Below, one piece after another: positions 9,361 through 19,334 of a DNA stretch of 24,055 nucleotides. Under the pieces are notes generated by a model. It did no database searches, had not been told where the DNA came from, and was given only the letters and a program-made list of their open reading frames with translations. A program made the position numbers and the translations under genes. How positions within the stretch are numbered: position 1 is the first letter of the stretch; each line of letters starts with the position of its first letter. The stretch comes from Paramacrobiotus metropolitanus (taxonomy: Eukaryota; Tardigrada; Eutardigrada; Parachela; Macrobiotidae), in assembly GCF_019649055.1 (NCBI RefSeq), contig NW_026570640.1:1-24055 (forward strand). Reading direction: 5' to 3'.

Positions 9361-9894
9361 TTATTTAACCACCGCTGTCATATAATGCGCGATTCCATCA
9401 TAAACTAAGCACACAGATTTCTCAAACTGATTTTCGCCAAAAACCCACACGCTTTGCGGGAAGATGAAAGTAATCATACAGTTCAAAGCTTCAGATGCGG
9501 CCACCAATTGTTCGGCACCAGCCCAGGTGTTAACTTGCATCATTTCATTCAAAAGAATTGACAGCCCGTCGCTTGTTAAGTCAGGACATCTGTCCTTTAG
9601 GAACGGAAAATTTTTTGGATGGCACATGAAATAAAAAATGTTTTTTCGAACTTCATAGTGACGATCTTCAGTTCCATGTAGTGCAAATGACAAGGCGCGA
9701 TAAAAGCAGTTTCCATCACCCGCAACATTGACAAGTGTCAGGTTTTTGTCGGCCAACGTTTTTTTCAAAAACGCGTTCCATGTAGCCCGGCATTCCGTGC
9801 GTTCTGCTTCTTCCTGGCGGCCGGATTCTTCCCGTGGATAATTACCTGCCTTCCTTGCCGGCTCGGTGTCGCTTAGTGACTGCCCTGTGAACAT
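9361..9894 (-). CDS. OTU-family cysteine protease (deubiquitinase-like)
   Basis: A single-exon gene of 177 codons starting at ATG 9892-9894. Residues 1-40 are charged and probably disordered. The OTU fold begins near residue 48. The catalytic loop is GDGNCFYRA, with Asp60 and the nucleophile Cys63, followed by HYEVRKNI (79-86). The catalytic His is His170 in AHYMTAV near the C terminus. Asp, Cys and His are all intact and properly spaced for a short viral or OTUB/OTUD-like OTU domain, known to cleave ubiquitin or ubiquitin-like chains. The substrate here is unknown. OTU domains are also carried by several eukaryotic transposable elements. The lack of introns contrasts with every other well-supported gene in the window and could mean a retrocopy or transferred gene. 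The frame shows no breaks. Confidence 0.92.
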   Translation of the reverse strand: MFTGQSLSDTEPARKAGNYPREESGRQEEAERTECRATWNAFLKKTLADKNLTLVNVAGDGNCFYRALSFALHGTEDRHYEVRKNIFYFMCHPKNFPFLKDRCPDLTSDGLSILLNEMMQVNTWAGAEQLVAASEALNCMITFIFPQSVWVFGENQFEKSVCLVYDGIAHYMTAVVK

Positions 9895-10304
9895 TAGTAA
9901 TGAATAACGTGCAATTTAGATTTGGCCGGTGTCTTGTCTTGTCCTTTTTTTGCCATATTTAGAGGCATTGCTTTGTACCATTTATAAATCTCGTGAAATA
10001 GGCAAAAGAAACTAACAAAACTAAAACAAAATGTCAGTTAGCGAAGGAAATCAAATGGTTTTAATTCATTACGAGTCCACCGTGAGGCAACCAAATGGTT
10101 GCATCACGGAGGAAAGCTTCACTTGCAGAGCAAGCGGAGGTTTGTGCTTTTGCTGATAAATTTAGAAAATTGATCGAAAATGCTTTGAAGTTTACACGAC
10201 GAATCACGGCGGACTATCGTTTTAAACAGTTTCACTTATCTGAAATTACAGTATTTTATATAAAAATGTTTAATAAATGCAATAATATTTCCAGCAGTTC
10301 AATA
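9895..10304. other. Intergenic between OTU and chromodomain genes
   Basis: A gap of about 410 bp between two genes on the same strand. It should hold the OTU promoter and the 3' end of the chromodomain gene. No exon or regulatory motif was recognised. Confidence 0.5.
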
Positions 10305-11342
10305 TTATTTACCGACTGTCCGCTTCTTGTATCCATCTATTCCTTTTGCGTTCACAAAAAATATAGCGTCAGCAGGCTCCCACGTAGTTTCGCTGCAAGC
10401 AAAATCCCATACTGTAAGAAAATTCCAACGTCAAAAAATAACTTTTTATTTTTTTTAAAAAAAGTTACCTGAATCCAAGCCATTTAATATGCGCGTATCG
10501 GATTTTGTTGAACTGCTTGTATTTTAAAATCCGTTCCACAATATATTCATCTCCGGCGAGCTGTTGCTTAACGTCTTTTTCTTCTTTCATAATGATCCCG
10601 CAACGCTTTTTCTTTAGCTGATGCAGCCGTTTCTTGGGAGACAGTTGAACGCCAACATTTGATTTCATTCTGTCTTTGATTTCTGATGAAAAATTTATAA
10701 GACAATTAAGTTTTAGTATTCATTAAAACTATATTTGTCATAAATTAGGAATATATATGTGCAGAGTTAATTCAAATTACTTTGGGGCTTGGCCGAATAA
10801 TTCTGGTCTTTGCCGGCTTTTTCAACGATGCAATTTGCATCTTTATGCAAACCATCGGTACAGTCTTCGCCGAAAAATACTGTGGTGAATTCCCTCTCAA
10901 AGTTTGACATCCAAACAGGGTCTGATACGTGCAAGGATGACGGCTCGAGGAATGTTCCATCTAAAATAAATTAACCGACACAATTTAAATTTAAAATAAC
11001 TGCGAAGACATTAGAGCTGTCTAATGTATAAACATATATATCTATCTAAGCGCACGGCCAAAAATCAAGAAGTTCAGGCAGGTTCAAAGAAAAATCTTTC
11101 TTTCAAAGCTGTATTTAACATAAGGTATAAAAATGATAGGAATGGGAGCAGTTTACAATTTAATTTAACAAAAAAGTTTTTCTAATTTCGCTATTTTGAA
11201 AACATTTATTAAAAATAATTAACTGACCTGAGTACTGGACATACAACTTCTCTGTTCCATCGTTAACGCATACCACACAAGACCCAAATGGAAGTATGAT
11301 TCCATCCGCATCATAACAAGTTCCATCAAAGCTATTTTCCAT
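10305..11342 (-). CDS. Chromodomain protein, 198 residues, four exons
   Basis: Exons 11228-11342, 10781-10960, 10469-10682 and 10305-10392 join in phases 1, 1 and 2. They give one open frame from ATG 11340-11342 to TAA 10305-10307. The last third is a chromodomain: GDEYIVERIL (143-151), YAHIKWLGF (161-169) and SETTWEPADAI (170-180). The methyl-lysine cage positions are aromatic, Tyr145, Trp166 and Phe169 in place of HP1's Y-W-Y, so binding of a methylated lysine tail is plausible. A basic stretch with SPKKRLHQLKKKR (113-125) could be a nuclear localisation or DNA-contact region. The first 100 residues have no recognised domain. The final join uses the acceptor at 10393, not the nearer-looking one at about 10422, because only the former restores the chromodomain. 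Chromodomains occur in HP1-like proteins and at the end of retrotransposon integrases; there is no integrase core here. Confidence 0.9.
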
Positions 11343-12523
11343 TTCAATTTATTTATTCACAAATATACATTTAAATAAAAGATTAAAGATGACCTTTTAA
11401 GCATCATATACTGCCAGTCGGTGATAAGTGGCTTCGAAAATTATTCGTTGAAACGTTTAAACCGTCAAACTAATCGTCCAAACGCTTTAGGAACAATTTA
11501 CCCATTCGCATTTAGTGATTTCTTATCTTACGCATAACTTAACCCCGCCTAAATTGCCGCTTGAGTGATAATAAACGATCATTGGTTTATAACGTTACTA
11601 ACAGACCCGGTGCAAACTGCGCGGAAAAAATAATCTGATAATACACTGCACCACAGTCGTTAAAGATATCTGCTTGAAAATTTTGCTCATCCTTTTCACT
11701 GCAGCGATGCTCGTACACCTAAAATGCGAAATTTTTCTCCCAAAAGCAAACAAATTTTTTCGTTGGTTTCCGATCAATTTGTTTTTATCCGGATCAGCAA
11801 TCAATCAGTTACGTAAAATTTATGCAAATGCTGCGCATGTACTCTGTAAATGATGAATGATAATTATCGTAATTCGTAATTTCCATTCCACTTGTTTGTC
11901 ATTCTGCGCTTTTTTAGGCTGCAACTTATCCAAAAGCAGCAGTAGCTTACAACTCCAAATCGAACAGTAATATTACTTTTTTCCAAAGTTATATGCAAAC
12001 TTCAGAGGTTCAGTCAATTTGTTTTCTATTCCTTTGACCACAAAACACAGTTAAATCGCCGACTACAAGAAACGCGGAGGCAAAGCCGACGAAGTTTCTA
12101 TCAAATGCTGCACAACAGGAATAGACTGGTTCAGTTAGTTGAGCTGACGGAATCGATAAAGGATAAGACTTACGCAATTACTATATAGAGATATGTCGGC
12201 AGTTGTTAAATGCATCAGCAACCGTTGATTTTTTTTCCAGTTTTGGACTATTTTGAAGTGTTAGCAGTTTCCTGTACTTGACTGCACCGATTTAGATTGT
12301 ATAAGAGCAACCTGTACAGTACTAAATTTAATTGGATCCGCCAAACAAAATGTTCCATTTGGAATGGCACTGAATAACAAAATTGAACGCACTAAATGTT
12401 GTATATGTTGTATAAGTAGACATAAACGGCACAATTTAATACGGTAGAATAAATGAAAATCATTAACATGGTAAGACAATCAATGCCGAATAGGTTTTTA
12501 CAGATCAGAAACAAGTATAAATG
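11343..12523. other. Intergenic, no supported gene
   Basis: About 1.2 kb without a supportable exon. Two minus-strand open frames (about 11598-11804 and 12261-12479) have no motif or splice partner. A GC-rich motif at about 11603-11628 resembles one at 23223-23249 and is listed separately. Confidence 0.5.
11603..11628. repeat. GC-rich near-palindromic motif, copy 1
   Basis: Reads agacccggtgcaaactgcgc then gg followed by an A-run. A close relative in the same orientation stands at 23223-23249. The copies share AGACCC, GCAAA, TGCGC and GGA in the same order, with about five differences. The core GTGCAAACTGCGC is almost self-complementary. It may be part of a dispersed transposon end or a regulatory element. 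Confidence 0.4.
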
Positions 12524-14142
12524 TTAATGCTGTTCTCCGATGACGCGAGCAATGTCCCAGCTCACTTGCTCCTGCAAAAGCTGATAAGTGTGATCGTCAC
12601 CACGCGCTTCATTCTGACCTTTGGTGCTGCTGGTGGTACTCATACTAGGCTGGAATCGATCCAGTGTCCAAGTGCTCCCAGAGTCAAGCTGATTGCCGCT
12701 TTGCTGCCCAGTTGCCTCAGATCCTTCAACATGCCATGGCAGCGCTGGAATTCCACGCTCAGGAATGGCTTGACCATGAACCCCTCCAAAAAAGGTCGAC
12801 GGATGTGCTGGCGATTGCACCAGTGCTGCCGTTAGAACAGGTACCAGGTTCCAACGATTTCCCGAACGCACGTTAAATCCCATTTCCGGTGTATTCGTTG
12901 CAAATTCATACAGTTTCACGGCTACAAAAAAACATGAAAATGATTAGACGAGATAAGAAAACATGAATTCCAATTATTTATTAATTAACTGCACTAACAG
13001 TTAACTTGTTTGAAAAAGCGCTAAAACGGCCCCTTAACAATTATAGCTGCGATTCACAAGTTTGTATCGTATCATTCAAATTGGTAGCGCTCTTACATCG
13101 GTGGAAAAATTTTCCTCTGTGGACTGCTGAATATTGTGGTACTCCAAGGTCTGTCGAAGCAGCGCCATTTCTAGGTATTCATACCGGTGTTTCAGTTTGG
13201 GCGGGTACTTGCTGTGCCCATTGGCAAACTGGACGCCAAACTTGACTTTGTAATCGTCTGTCAACTATGCAAATAATTTTAGCATTAATAAAATGTATTT
13301 TGACATTACGCGGGCACGGATTTCATAAAAAGGCACCGGTTAAATTTTAAATAAACATGACGCCGCCGCAAGAGAATTGAATAATTATTAATTGCTTGTT
13401 ACATATTATGAATGGAAAACCGGCGAAATCATGATTTTAATAACCAGTGCGCCGCAAAAGGTAGCTCTGCAAATGCAAGTTCATTTATGATGCCCACCCG
13501 CTGTCGTACAACCCATAGATCTTTAATGTAATTAATATAGTCATTATTAAACGGATTCATAAAATCTTACTTTTTTGAGCAAGGCTTTCATTTTACGATC
13601 ATCTGTAACACGTAATTTGTGAAACAGTTTGTCTGTAACCTGCACAAAATTTAATTGGGCTGAAATGAATTTTAAAAATCTCTGACTAAGAAACTGAAGC
13701 AGATATCCTGAAATTTTAAACTAATAACTTCAAAAGAACTAAAAAGAAAAGCGTGCGTTGCATAATATATATATCTCCAACGTAATTCTGCCATCAAAAA
13801 CATATCAATAATAAAGTAAAAAACACAAAAACACAATGCGTTATCCAATTTTTATTTAACTAAAAATGTTTACGCTTTGGACGTTAGAATTTTTTCCATA
13901 TGAAGATACCAAATTATTAGTTTATGAAGCATACGATCGGTTTTCATTTTCATAGAAAGCAATTATATAAGAAAATCAACACTACATAAAACTGTTTACA
14001 AATTATGGGCAAAATTTTTTTATAGTTAGCTTACCCAACGCACAAAATCGGTTATCTCCGTGTCGTTGTAGAGACAAAAGTGCCCATTGATATCAGCCAC
14101 GAACTCGCGAATTGGTTTTGAACCAAGAACAACGTGAGACAT
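12524..14142 (-). CDS. Unrecognised protein, at least four exons
   Basis: ATG 14140-14142 opens exon 14035-14142 (36 codons, starting MSHVVLGSKPIREF), which joins in phase 0 to 13571-13639 (23 codons, basic, KMKALLKK) and 13097-13264 (56 codons, with VKFGVQFANGHSKYPPKLKH). A last exon, 12524-12921, is open for 131 codons and rich in Gly, Ser, Thr and Gln, ending in a helical VSWDIARVIGEQH. It needs one carried base, whereas the previous exon ends in phase 0. A 22-nt exon at 12999-13020 would repair this but has weak signals; otherwise the last exon belongs to another transcript. No family is recognised. The small, basic, helical N-terminal half would suit a nucleic-acid-binding protein, but that is a guess. 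Confidence 0.6.
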
Positions 14143-14677
14143 GATTGCTAAGCTTATCAAGCACTTAAAAACCTTACTGTGAGTCTATGAAATTACCGTA
14201 CAGCTGAGAAATCTGCTGTGAAGTTTTTCCGATGTTATTTAGGCAAAAGAGAAGAGCAAACTGAATTTATAGATTTCGGTTTTTGCAAGTAAGCAGGCGC
14301 TGACGCAGTAACTGATAAGGGGCGTAAATGGCAAGCAATTGGTTATTTTGTTTTGAAGCAAAAAATCAGGTCAAGCATTTTATGGTGCCAATTTCAAGGC
14401 AAATATTGCCCGCACAAAAAAAAACAGCTAATCATTTTATAGCCAAAGTTCGAAAAACATATGAGTCATCCAAGTTTTTGACCTTTCATGGATCGAAGGT
14501 TGGGCTGACGTTTCCGCGCACTTTTTTGGCAGAAACTGCAAAAAAACGCATCAAGAAGAGGCTTGATAATTGCTGCAGGTTTTAGTATTTTCACTTCATA
14601 ATAAACCATAAATAAAATTAAAAATAAAAATGTATTTTTACGTTTAATCTGCTGAGGTATTGAAAATCAAAAGGTTT
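14143..14677. other. Intergenic with a possible small plus-strand ORF
   Basis: The region lies upstream of the minus-strand gene starting at 14142 and downstream of the membrane-protein gene. A plus-strand frame from ATG 14328 to TAG 14583-14585 encodes 85 residues, very basic toward its C terminus (AKKRIKKRL), without recognised motifs. It would be divergent to the neighbouring gene. The context and absence of motifs leave it at low confidence. Confidence 0.3.
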
Positions 14678-15386
14678 TCAGGAAGTACCTTTTTTAAAAC
14701 AGGCAATTCCAACCACGACCAATCCTTGTCCAAAAACGAGCCCGCCCACCGCCCCAACGATAACTATCCAAATCTCGAAAGTGACCTTCGGCCCGTCTTT
14801 ATTTTCGTGAGTCGGGTTGCCACTTTTTCCGGGGAAGAAGTAAACTTCTTTGCTGGGAAAATTTACCTCCTGAAACGTTAAATAACCGGAATGCGTTTAA
14901 CAAACCATTAGCATGTCATAAAGAATCAAAAATTAAAGCAGAATACCTTCGGGGTGGTTTCTGTGGCATTCGTTGCAGTATGGATCAACGGATCAACTGG
15001 AACATAATAGTTGTTTACGAAGGTCGAACTGTTCTTGGCGTCCGCTGCTCCGGATATTCCCCCTATGGACGCCGATATGGAGGCCATTATGGCACTTCCA
15101 ACGGCAACCGCGGCCGCTCCCTTTGCTGTCTCTTCCAAGGTTTCTTTGTTCTTGCTAAAAAACTCTTTAGCCCGGTCAACGAAGGGTTTCCCGCCGGCAT
15201 TACCTTCTGGATTACGTAAATGGCTCGGCTTTCCCGGTGACGGCGGTCGGGGAGGAGCTGGCTTTCCTACCCGCGGTCCAAATACTCTTGGATGCGGAAG
15301 GAAGGCATCCAGATACCCCACGCGCACGTTGCAGTTCCGCAGCAAACGATAACCGCCACTATTACGACGAACTTATCTGAGGCCAT
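14678..15386 (-). CDS. Small type I membrane protein, signal peptide, Ala/Gly-rich segment
   Basis: Exons 15317-15386, 14947-15266 and 14678-14869, with introns of 50 and 77 nt, give 193 residues from ATG 15384-15386 to TGA 14678-14680. Residues 1-23 are a signal peptide (core FVVIVAVIVCC). A proline-rich stretch follows (25-36, PAPPRPPSPGKP), then a charged helix (53-72). Residues 72-98 form a smooth Ala/Gly/Ser/Ile stretch, AAAVAVGSAIMASISASIGG. Two N-glycosylation sequons (NSS 102-104, NAT 123-125) flank FVNNYYVP. A transmembrane helix covers about 162-187, ending in a five- to six-residue cytoplasmic tail (KKGTS). The topology is a secreted ectodomain with a single anchor. The internal Ala/Gly stretch could be a second membrane-active segment. 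No family is recognised. The 50-nt first intron is inferred because the signal peptide lies in a different frame from exon 2. Confidence 0.8.
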
Positions 15387-15619
15387 GCTGACATATGCGT
15401 ATACGGTATATTAATGACCCTGACAAGAACTAGATCAATTGTTTTATTGATACTCCGACGAAAAACGAATTAACATCCCAATTCTAACTTTAAAAAGTAA
15501 GCTGACAGTCACGGTATTACAGCGCCTGCAAGGCTTTTCCTTAAGAACTTTCTGGAAAACGCTGGATATATATAACCCGCAAACGAAATGATATGGTAAA
15601 CGTGCATAATACGGCCAGC

Positions 15620-15868
15620 CTAACTATCTCTCCGGTGATTCAAATAACTGTCTTTGAAAGCTGCTTGTGACATTTGGGCAACAAGAATGCAGGGTCCATC
15701 AGATAAATTGGCCATTTGAATATAAATGCACATTATCGCGCTAATGATGTTGGCCACTTCACCAAGGTGATTCAAAGACATCGCATTTACTAAGAAAATA
15801 CTACTCATATGGTAAAATATGCTGAACAATATGGTAAGTAAATGTGATATCGGCAATTTAAAAAGCAA
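15620..15868 (-). CDS. Possible hydrophobic exon, unrecognised
   Basis: A minus-strand open frame without an early ATG, with an acceptor-like 'attttcttag' inside it at about 15806. Downstream of that the peptide contains NHLGEVANIISAIMCIYIQ, resembling one membrane helix, and it ends RRDS. It could be the last exon of a membrane protein. No partner exon was found, and the opposite strand also has partial open frames. Confidence 0.25.
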   Translation of the reverse strand: MLFKLPISHLLTILFSIFYHMSSIFLVNAMSLNHLGEVANIISAIMCIYIQMANLSDGPCILVAQMSQAAFKDSYLNHRRDS

Positions 15869-15876
15869 TTTTTTAA

Positions 15877-16140
15877 CTTGATTTCATTTCGGCTTTTTCC
15901 ACCACTCAATTAAAATGGATATATACCTCACCAGGAACTTACAGTACATCAGATAACGCCACAATTCCAAAGTCTGTCCAATCAAAAATATATGATAAAG
16001 CTTACATCACAGATGGACTGGTCGAGGTTCAGAAATGTTTCGCATCAAATTTGTTTCCGAATACGTTCGATCGAAAAGGTGGCGGCACGATGCTGCATAA
16101 AATCTACGATGATATTGAGATAAAAGACAATCTTACTTAA
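15877..16140 (+). CDS. Plus-strand ORF lacking a start codon, unrecognised
   Basis: Open for 87 codons to TAA 16138-16140 with no ATG until near its end, so it would be a terminal exon. An acceptor-like 'aacttacag' precedes the segment with SVQSKIYDKAYITDGLVEV and NTFDRKGGGTMLHKIYDD, which has a natural protein composition. A short upstream plus-strand frame starting at an ATG near 15593 could supply a first exon, but no firm join was found. The family is unknown. Confidence 0.35.
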   Translation, partial: LDFISAFSTTQLKWIYTSPGTYSTSDNATIPKSVQSKIYDKAYITDGLVEVQKCFASNLFPNTFDRKGGGTMLHKIYDDIEIKDNLT

Positions 16141-16955
16141 GTAAAAAAAGAAACAACAATAAAATGCTATGGTTGTGCCCTTTTTTTGCAAAAAATATTT
16201 TCTTGTAAGCATTAACTTCTGGTTTCGAATGCGCTGTTGTTTTATTCGTTGAATAAATTGCGTTTTTTAGGTAAGCCATGTTTTCTGAATGTTAACGAAG
16301 TTTTTGTGTAGTAATATCTGATGAGCGCTTTGCATCATACTTACTTTTCTTCGCGTTAACACACGGATAAAATGCTATTTTTGCCGTGAGGCAACAGCTT
16401 ATTTTCCTTTAGAAAATATCGTATCGTATCGGAACTTTGGTGTAGTAAATGTGATCACTAATCGTTTACATTAACTTCTCTGTTGTGCAATTGCTGGATC
16501 CTGCTTTTATGGCAGAAATAACTAAGCGCCTATTCCCCTAAATTACGTTTTTAACAAGAGAAGAAGCGCACCAAAAAGGGCTTTTAGAAGAGTTGTACAA
16601 TGCCAAGGTCACGCGGCTCAGAAAAAGCTTCCAAAAATCCAACAAACAATTTCTCGGGCACTAATTTAGTACCAAATTCTGTATACGAATTATGTTTACT
16701 GTTCAAAATTAAAACAGATGAAAATGGTTCAAAGAATTAATATGGCTTTTTCATTAAAAACAGAATGTTTTCTATAGTATACGGTATGCGAAAGGGGTGT
16801 CTATATTAAACGATGATGTAAGGCTAAAGTATTTTCTTTGTTATGTCTTGTATGGTATGCAGACTAGCTTTTATCGAATAGAGTCACAAAACTGAATATT
16901 TTCATACAGGGCTTGCTTAAGGTAGAGCAAATTAAAGTTTGTGTAGAGTAAACGA

Positions 16956-16992
16956 ATAAAACATGCTTTCGAGCATATCTGTACTGTTTTAT
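16956..16992. other. Nested hairpin with TTCG loop at the 3' side of the KDZ gene
   Basis: Outer arms ATAAAACA (16956-16963) and TGTTTTAT (16985-16992) are perfect complements. Inside is ATGCT-TTCG-AGCAT (16963-16976), a five-base-pair stem with a TTCG loop. The outer arms overlap AATAAA on both strands (plus 16955-16960, minus 16988-16993), so part of the symmetry may reflect two opposed poly(A) signals. Confidence 0.55.
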
Positions 16993-16993
16993 T
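16988..16993 (-). promoter_or_regulatory. Poly(A) signal AATAAA for the KDZ gene
   Basis: TTTATT on the plus strand reads AATAAA on the minus strand, 37 nt after the stop codon of the KDZ gene. This is a short but normal distance for a compact genome. Confidence 0.6.
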
Positions 16994-17030
16994 GGAAAAT
17001 TAGCGCTGCAATATTTAACTAAGAAAACAT

Positions 17031-19334
17031 TTAAAACACGCCAAGTCGAGAAAGCTCGGATCTTCTACCAGCATAGAGGGGAGTAAGGTTGCTGCTTAGA
17101 CATTGTTGATTGTAAGCGTTTTTTCTTTGAACTAAACGATGCAAGAAAAACAGCTGGTTTCTTTTAGACATCGAGTTTATTTGTTTCCTGTATTTGCCAA
17201 GCCAGGCAAATGTCTGCTCCGCTATCTGGGTGTTTGCTCGGTCACAACTGGGATGATGCGCTGTGAACCGTTCAGGATCAAACTCCTTCCGGCAATCTTC
17301 CCGGCAGTGGTTACGAAGATGCATCTTGTCAATGATCTTCTGCGTGCGCTTCCAAATATCCCGAAATTCTGCAGGGAACTGCGAAGGCAATGGCTCCGAT
17401 ATCGCTTTCAGACGTGCAAAGTTGCACCTTACACCAGCAACAAAAATATGGTTTACAAGTAGCCAGTACCAGCATTTTTATTCCAACTTACATATTATCG
17501 TAACATAAAAACACTCCTTCCCTATCCTTTTCGGGAATAGTTTGAACGTATGCAACCAGCCATTCGGTTGCTGCCACAAAGACTTGACTCAAAGATTCGG
17601 ACCTTTGGTATATATGAAGTATAGTTAAGGAACAGATTATTAGCAATATCACCAACCCATCGCCATTACCTGTATATGGGAGAAAAAGATGAAATTGTAC
17701 CACATCCGTTCACAAAAAACAGATAACCTCTGCTGTAGTTGCATCCTTTTTGACGTTCCCCGTGGTTTTTACGACACCAGGGTGCAACTAGCTTTAGGTT
17801 TCCGCAGCCATGGTTGATTGCGCTTAGTAAAGGTGAGTCCGCTTGAAGTTCATCCTGAAAGGATTCTTTCTGCTTTGATGTAGTGTTCGACGGTAACGGT
17901 GAGTTACAGCTAGTGTGCAATGCTCCAGCCAGAGCGGCGATGCTGTCATCCAGAACATCGTGACGGGTGCTGACTTCATTATCCGATTTATCAGAGCTCA
18001 TGGCTTGCGATAACCCGTCGTGGATCTCGCAGAAAAGCTTCCCGCGTAAAGGTTCATTCTCGCACACTGCAGGTAATCTGACATGCGGCATATTTATGGA
18101 CCTCTGCAACTACAGAGATATCGAACCTGTCGCTTATTTCCCGAAGAGCTTTACCTTCATGGGCATACTACAATGCCGATGGCAAATTTTCCAAAGCCCG
18201 TCGACGACCACAAGAAACGGGCAACCACGGCGCTGTCCAGCTTCCGAGCATTGGTGGTGGTATAATTCATTCCTTCGTAGGCCTTCTAGGTAATCTTTCA
18301 CTTCTGCCGTGTTGACGTTTGCTACATTGGTGATGTTTGAAAAACCATAATTCAACCCTCGAGAACGAATCTCCGTTTCAATTTCGTGTACAAAAAAGGC
18401 TTTTGAAACCATCTTGCGATTGAAATCTAAAAACAAATCTCATAAAAACCGTTACAGATTTTTAAAGCTTTCGTTTGTCGTTTTTTACCGATAGGCCATC
18501 CAAATGTCGATCGACAAATTTCTGCAAACCCCTCAAAGGTTACTTGCCCATGGAGTCTGAAAATAAATAAGGACATTCCAGTTCTTGTGACGATTCTAAC
18601 TTTCATTTTTGAGGGATGTATTAAACGATTGTGTTGAATGGTTCTCTGTTGTTCGTCTGCTAAACACAAATTGGCAAAACTTACATGCTGTTTAACAGCA
18701 GACGAAACAAGGATGCGTCCCAGTAAACATCTCCCGTAACCGGAATAAATGCTCTTTTAACGGGGTAGAAAAATCGCTTCTTCTGGTCTTTTGCATAGAA
18801 CATGTTGTAAGAGAAGCGATAACCACATTTTTTGCAATAAAAAATAAAATGTGTCCCCGAACCTTTGGGAAAATTGGCACGGTAGAGAACGATCTGCAAC
18901 AATATCTCATTAAAGAAGCAATGGAATCGTGCAATAGAATTATTATAGAAGCATTGAATAATTAGGTTTTACCGTCTTGCCACTACTAATGCCAAAATGT
19001 TTCTCCTCGCAGCCGTTCGTGCATTCCGTTATGGGAGGACAGAAGACAAACTTTGCTGTTTCTAGCGCATTGTCTGGCTTAACAGATCTGTCCAGTTTCT
19101 TTACAACGCTTTCCACCACAGTTTTGTCCAGAGCTAGTGTTTCCGAAAGCATCTAAAAAATCGTTTAAATACGGGCACCGTAAACGCAGGCTTAATGCAG
19201 TAGAAGTCTTGCTGATGCTTTTTATATGTACTGATAATCATAAAATAAAAATAACTTACTAATGCCAAGGCATTAGGGGGCATGTCCAAACGAATATCGC
19301 TGGCCGAAATTTTTAGCGTGGTTTCGATGGACAT
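17031..19334 (-). CDS. KDZ-type transposase-like protein with cysteine clusters, eight exons
   Basis: Exons 19260-19334, 18973-19152, 18685-18893, 18489-18556, 18155-18426, 17670-18103, 17492-17602 and 17031-17427 join in perfect phase to 581 residues (ATG 19332-19334, stop 17031-17033). Cysteine clusters come first: CPPITECTNGC (63-73), then YCKKCGYRF, as in the CxC modules linked to Kyakuja-Dileera-Zisupton (KDZ) transposases. VTFEGFAEI follows, then FLVVVDGLWKICHRHC (248-263), an insert with further Cys/His (CRKNHGERQKGC), SESLSQVFV, CYDNMC (446-451) and the C-terminal NTQIAEQTFAWLGKYRK and FFLHRLVQRKN. Asp253, Asp448 and Glu520 sit where an RNase H-fold DDE triad would be expected; this assignment is mine, from motif order. 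With no stop or frame break the gene looks functional. It diverges from the ATPase gene starting at or near 19367. A domesticated host copy is the main alternative. Confidence 0.87.

Larger units (their letters stand above)
16141..17030. other. Intergenic, no supported gene
   Basis: About 900 bp of AT-rich sequence without motifs or splice-consistent frames. It includes the hairpin and poly(A) signals near 16956-16993, listed separately. Confidence 0.55.

Noticed and set aside
10095-10472. 125-codon plus-strand frame
   Set aside because: It overlaps the last chromodomain exon in antisense, and its own product is low in motifs and partly from AT-rich intron sequence.
12521-12876. Plus-strand frames of 70-104 codons
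   Set aside because: Antisense to the long minus-strand exon 12524-12921, which has an acceptor and better composition.
14973-15352. Several plus-strand frames of 60-113 codons
   Set aside because: All are shadows of the membrane-protein exon on the minus strand, caused by its GC-rich codons.
17139-18293. Plus-strand frames of 60-108 codons
   Set aside because: Shadows of KDZ exons that join in perfect phase on the minus strand.
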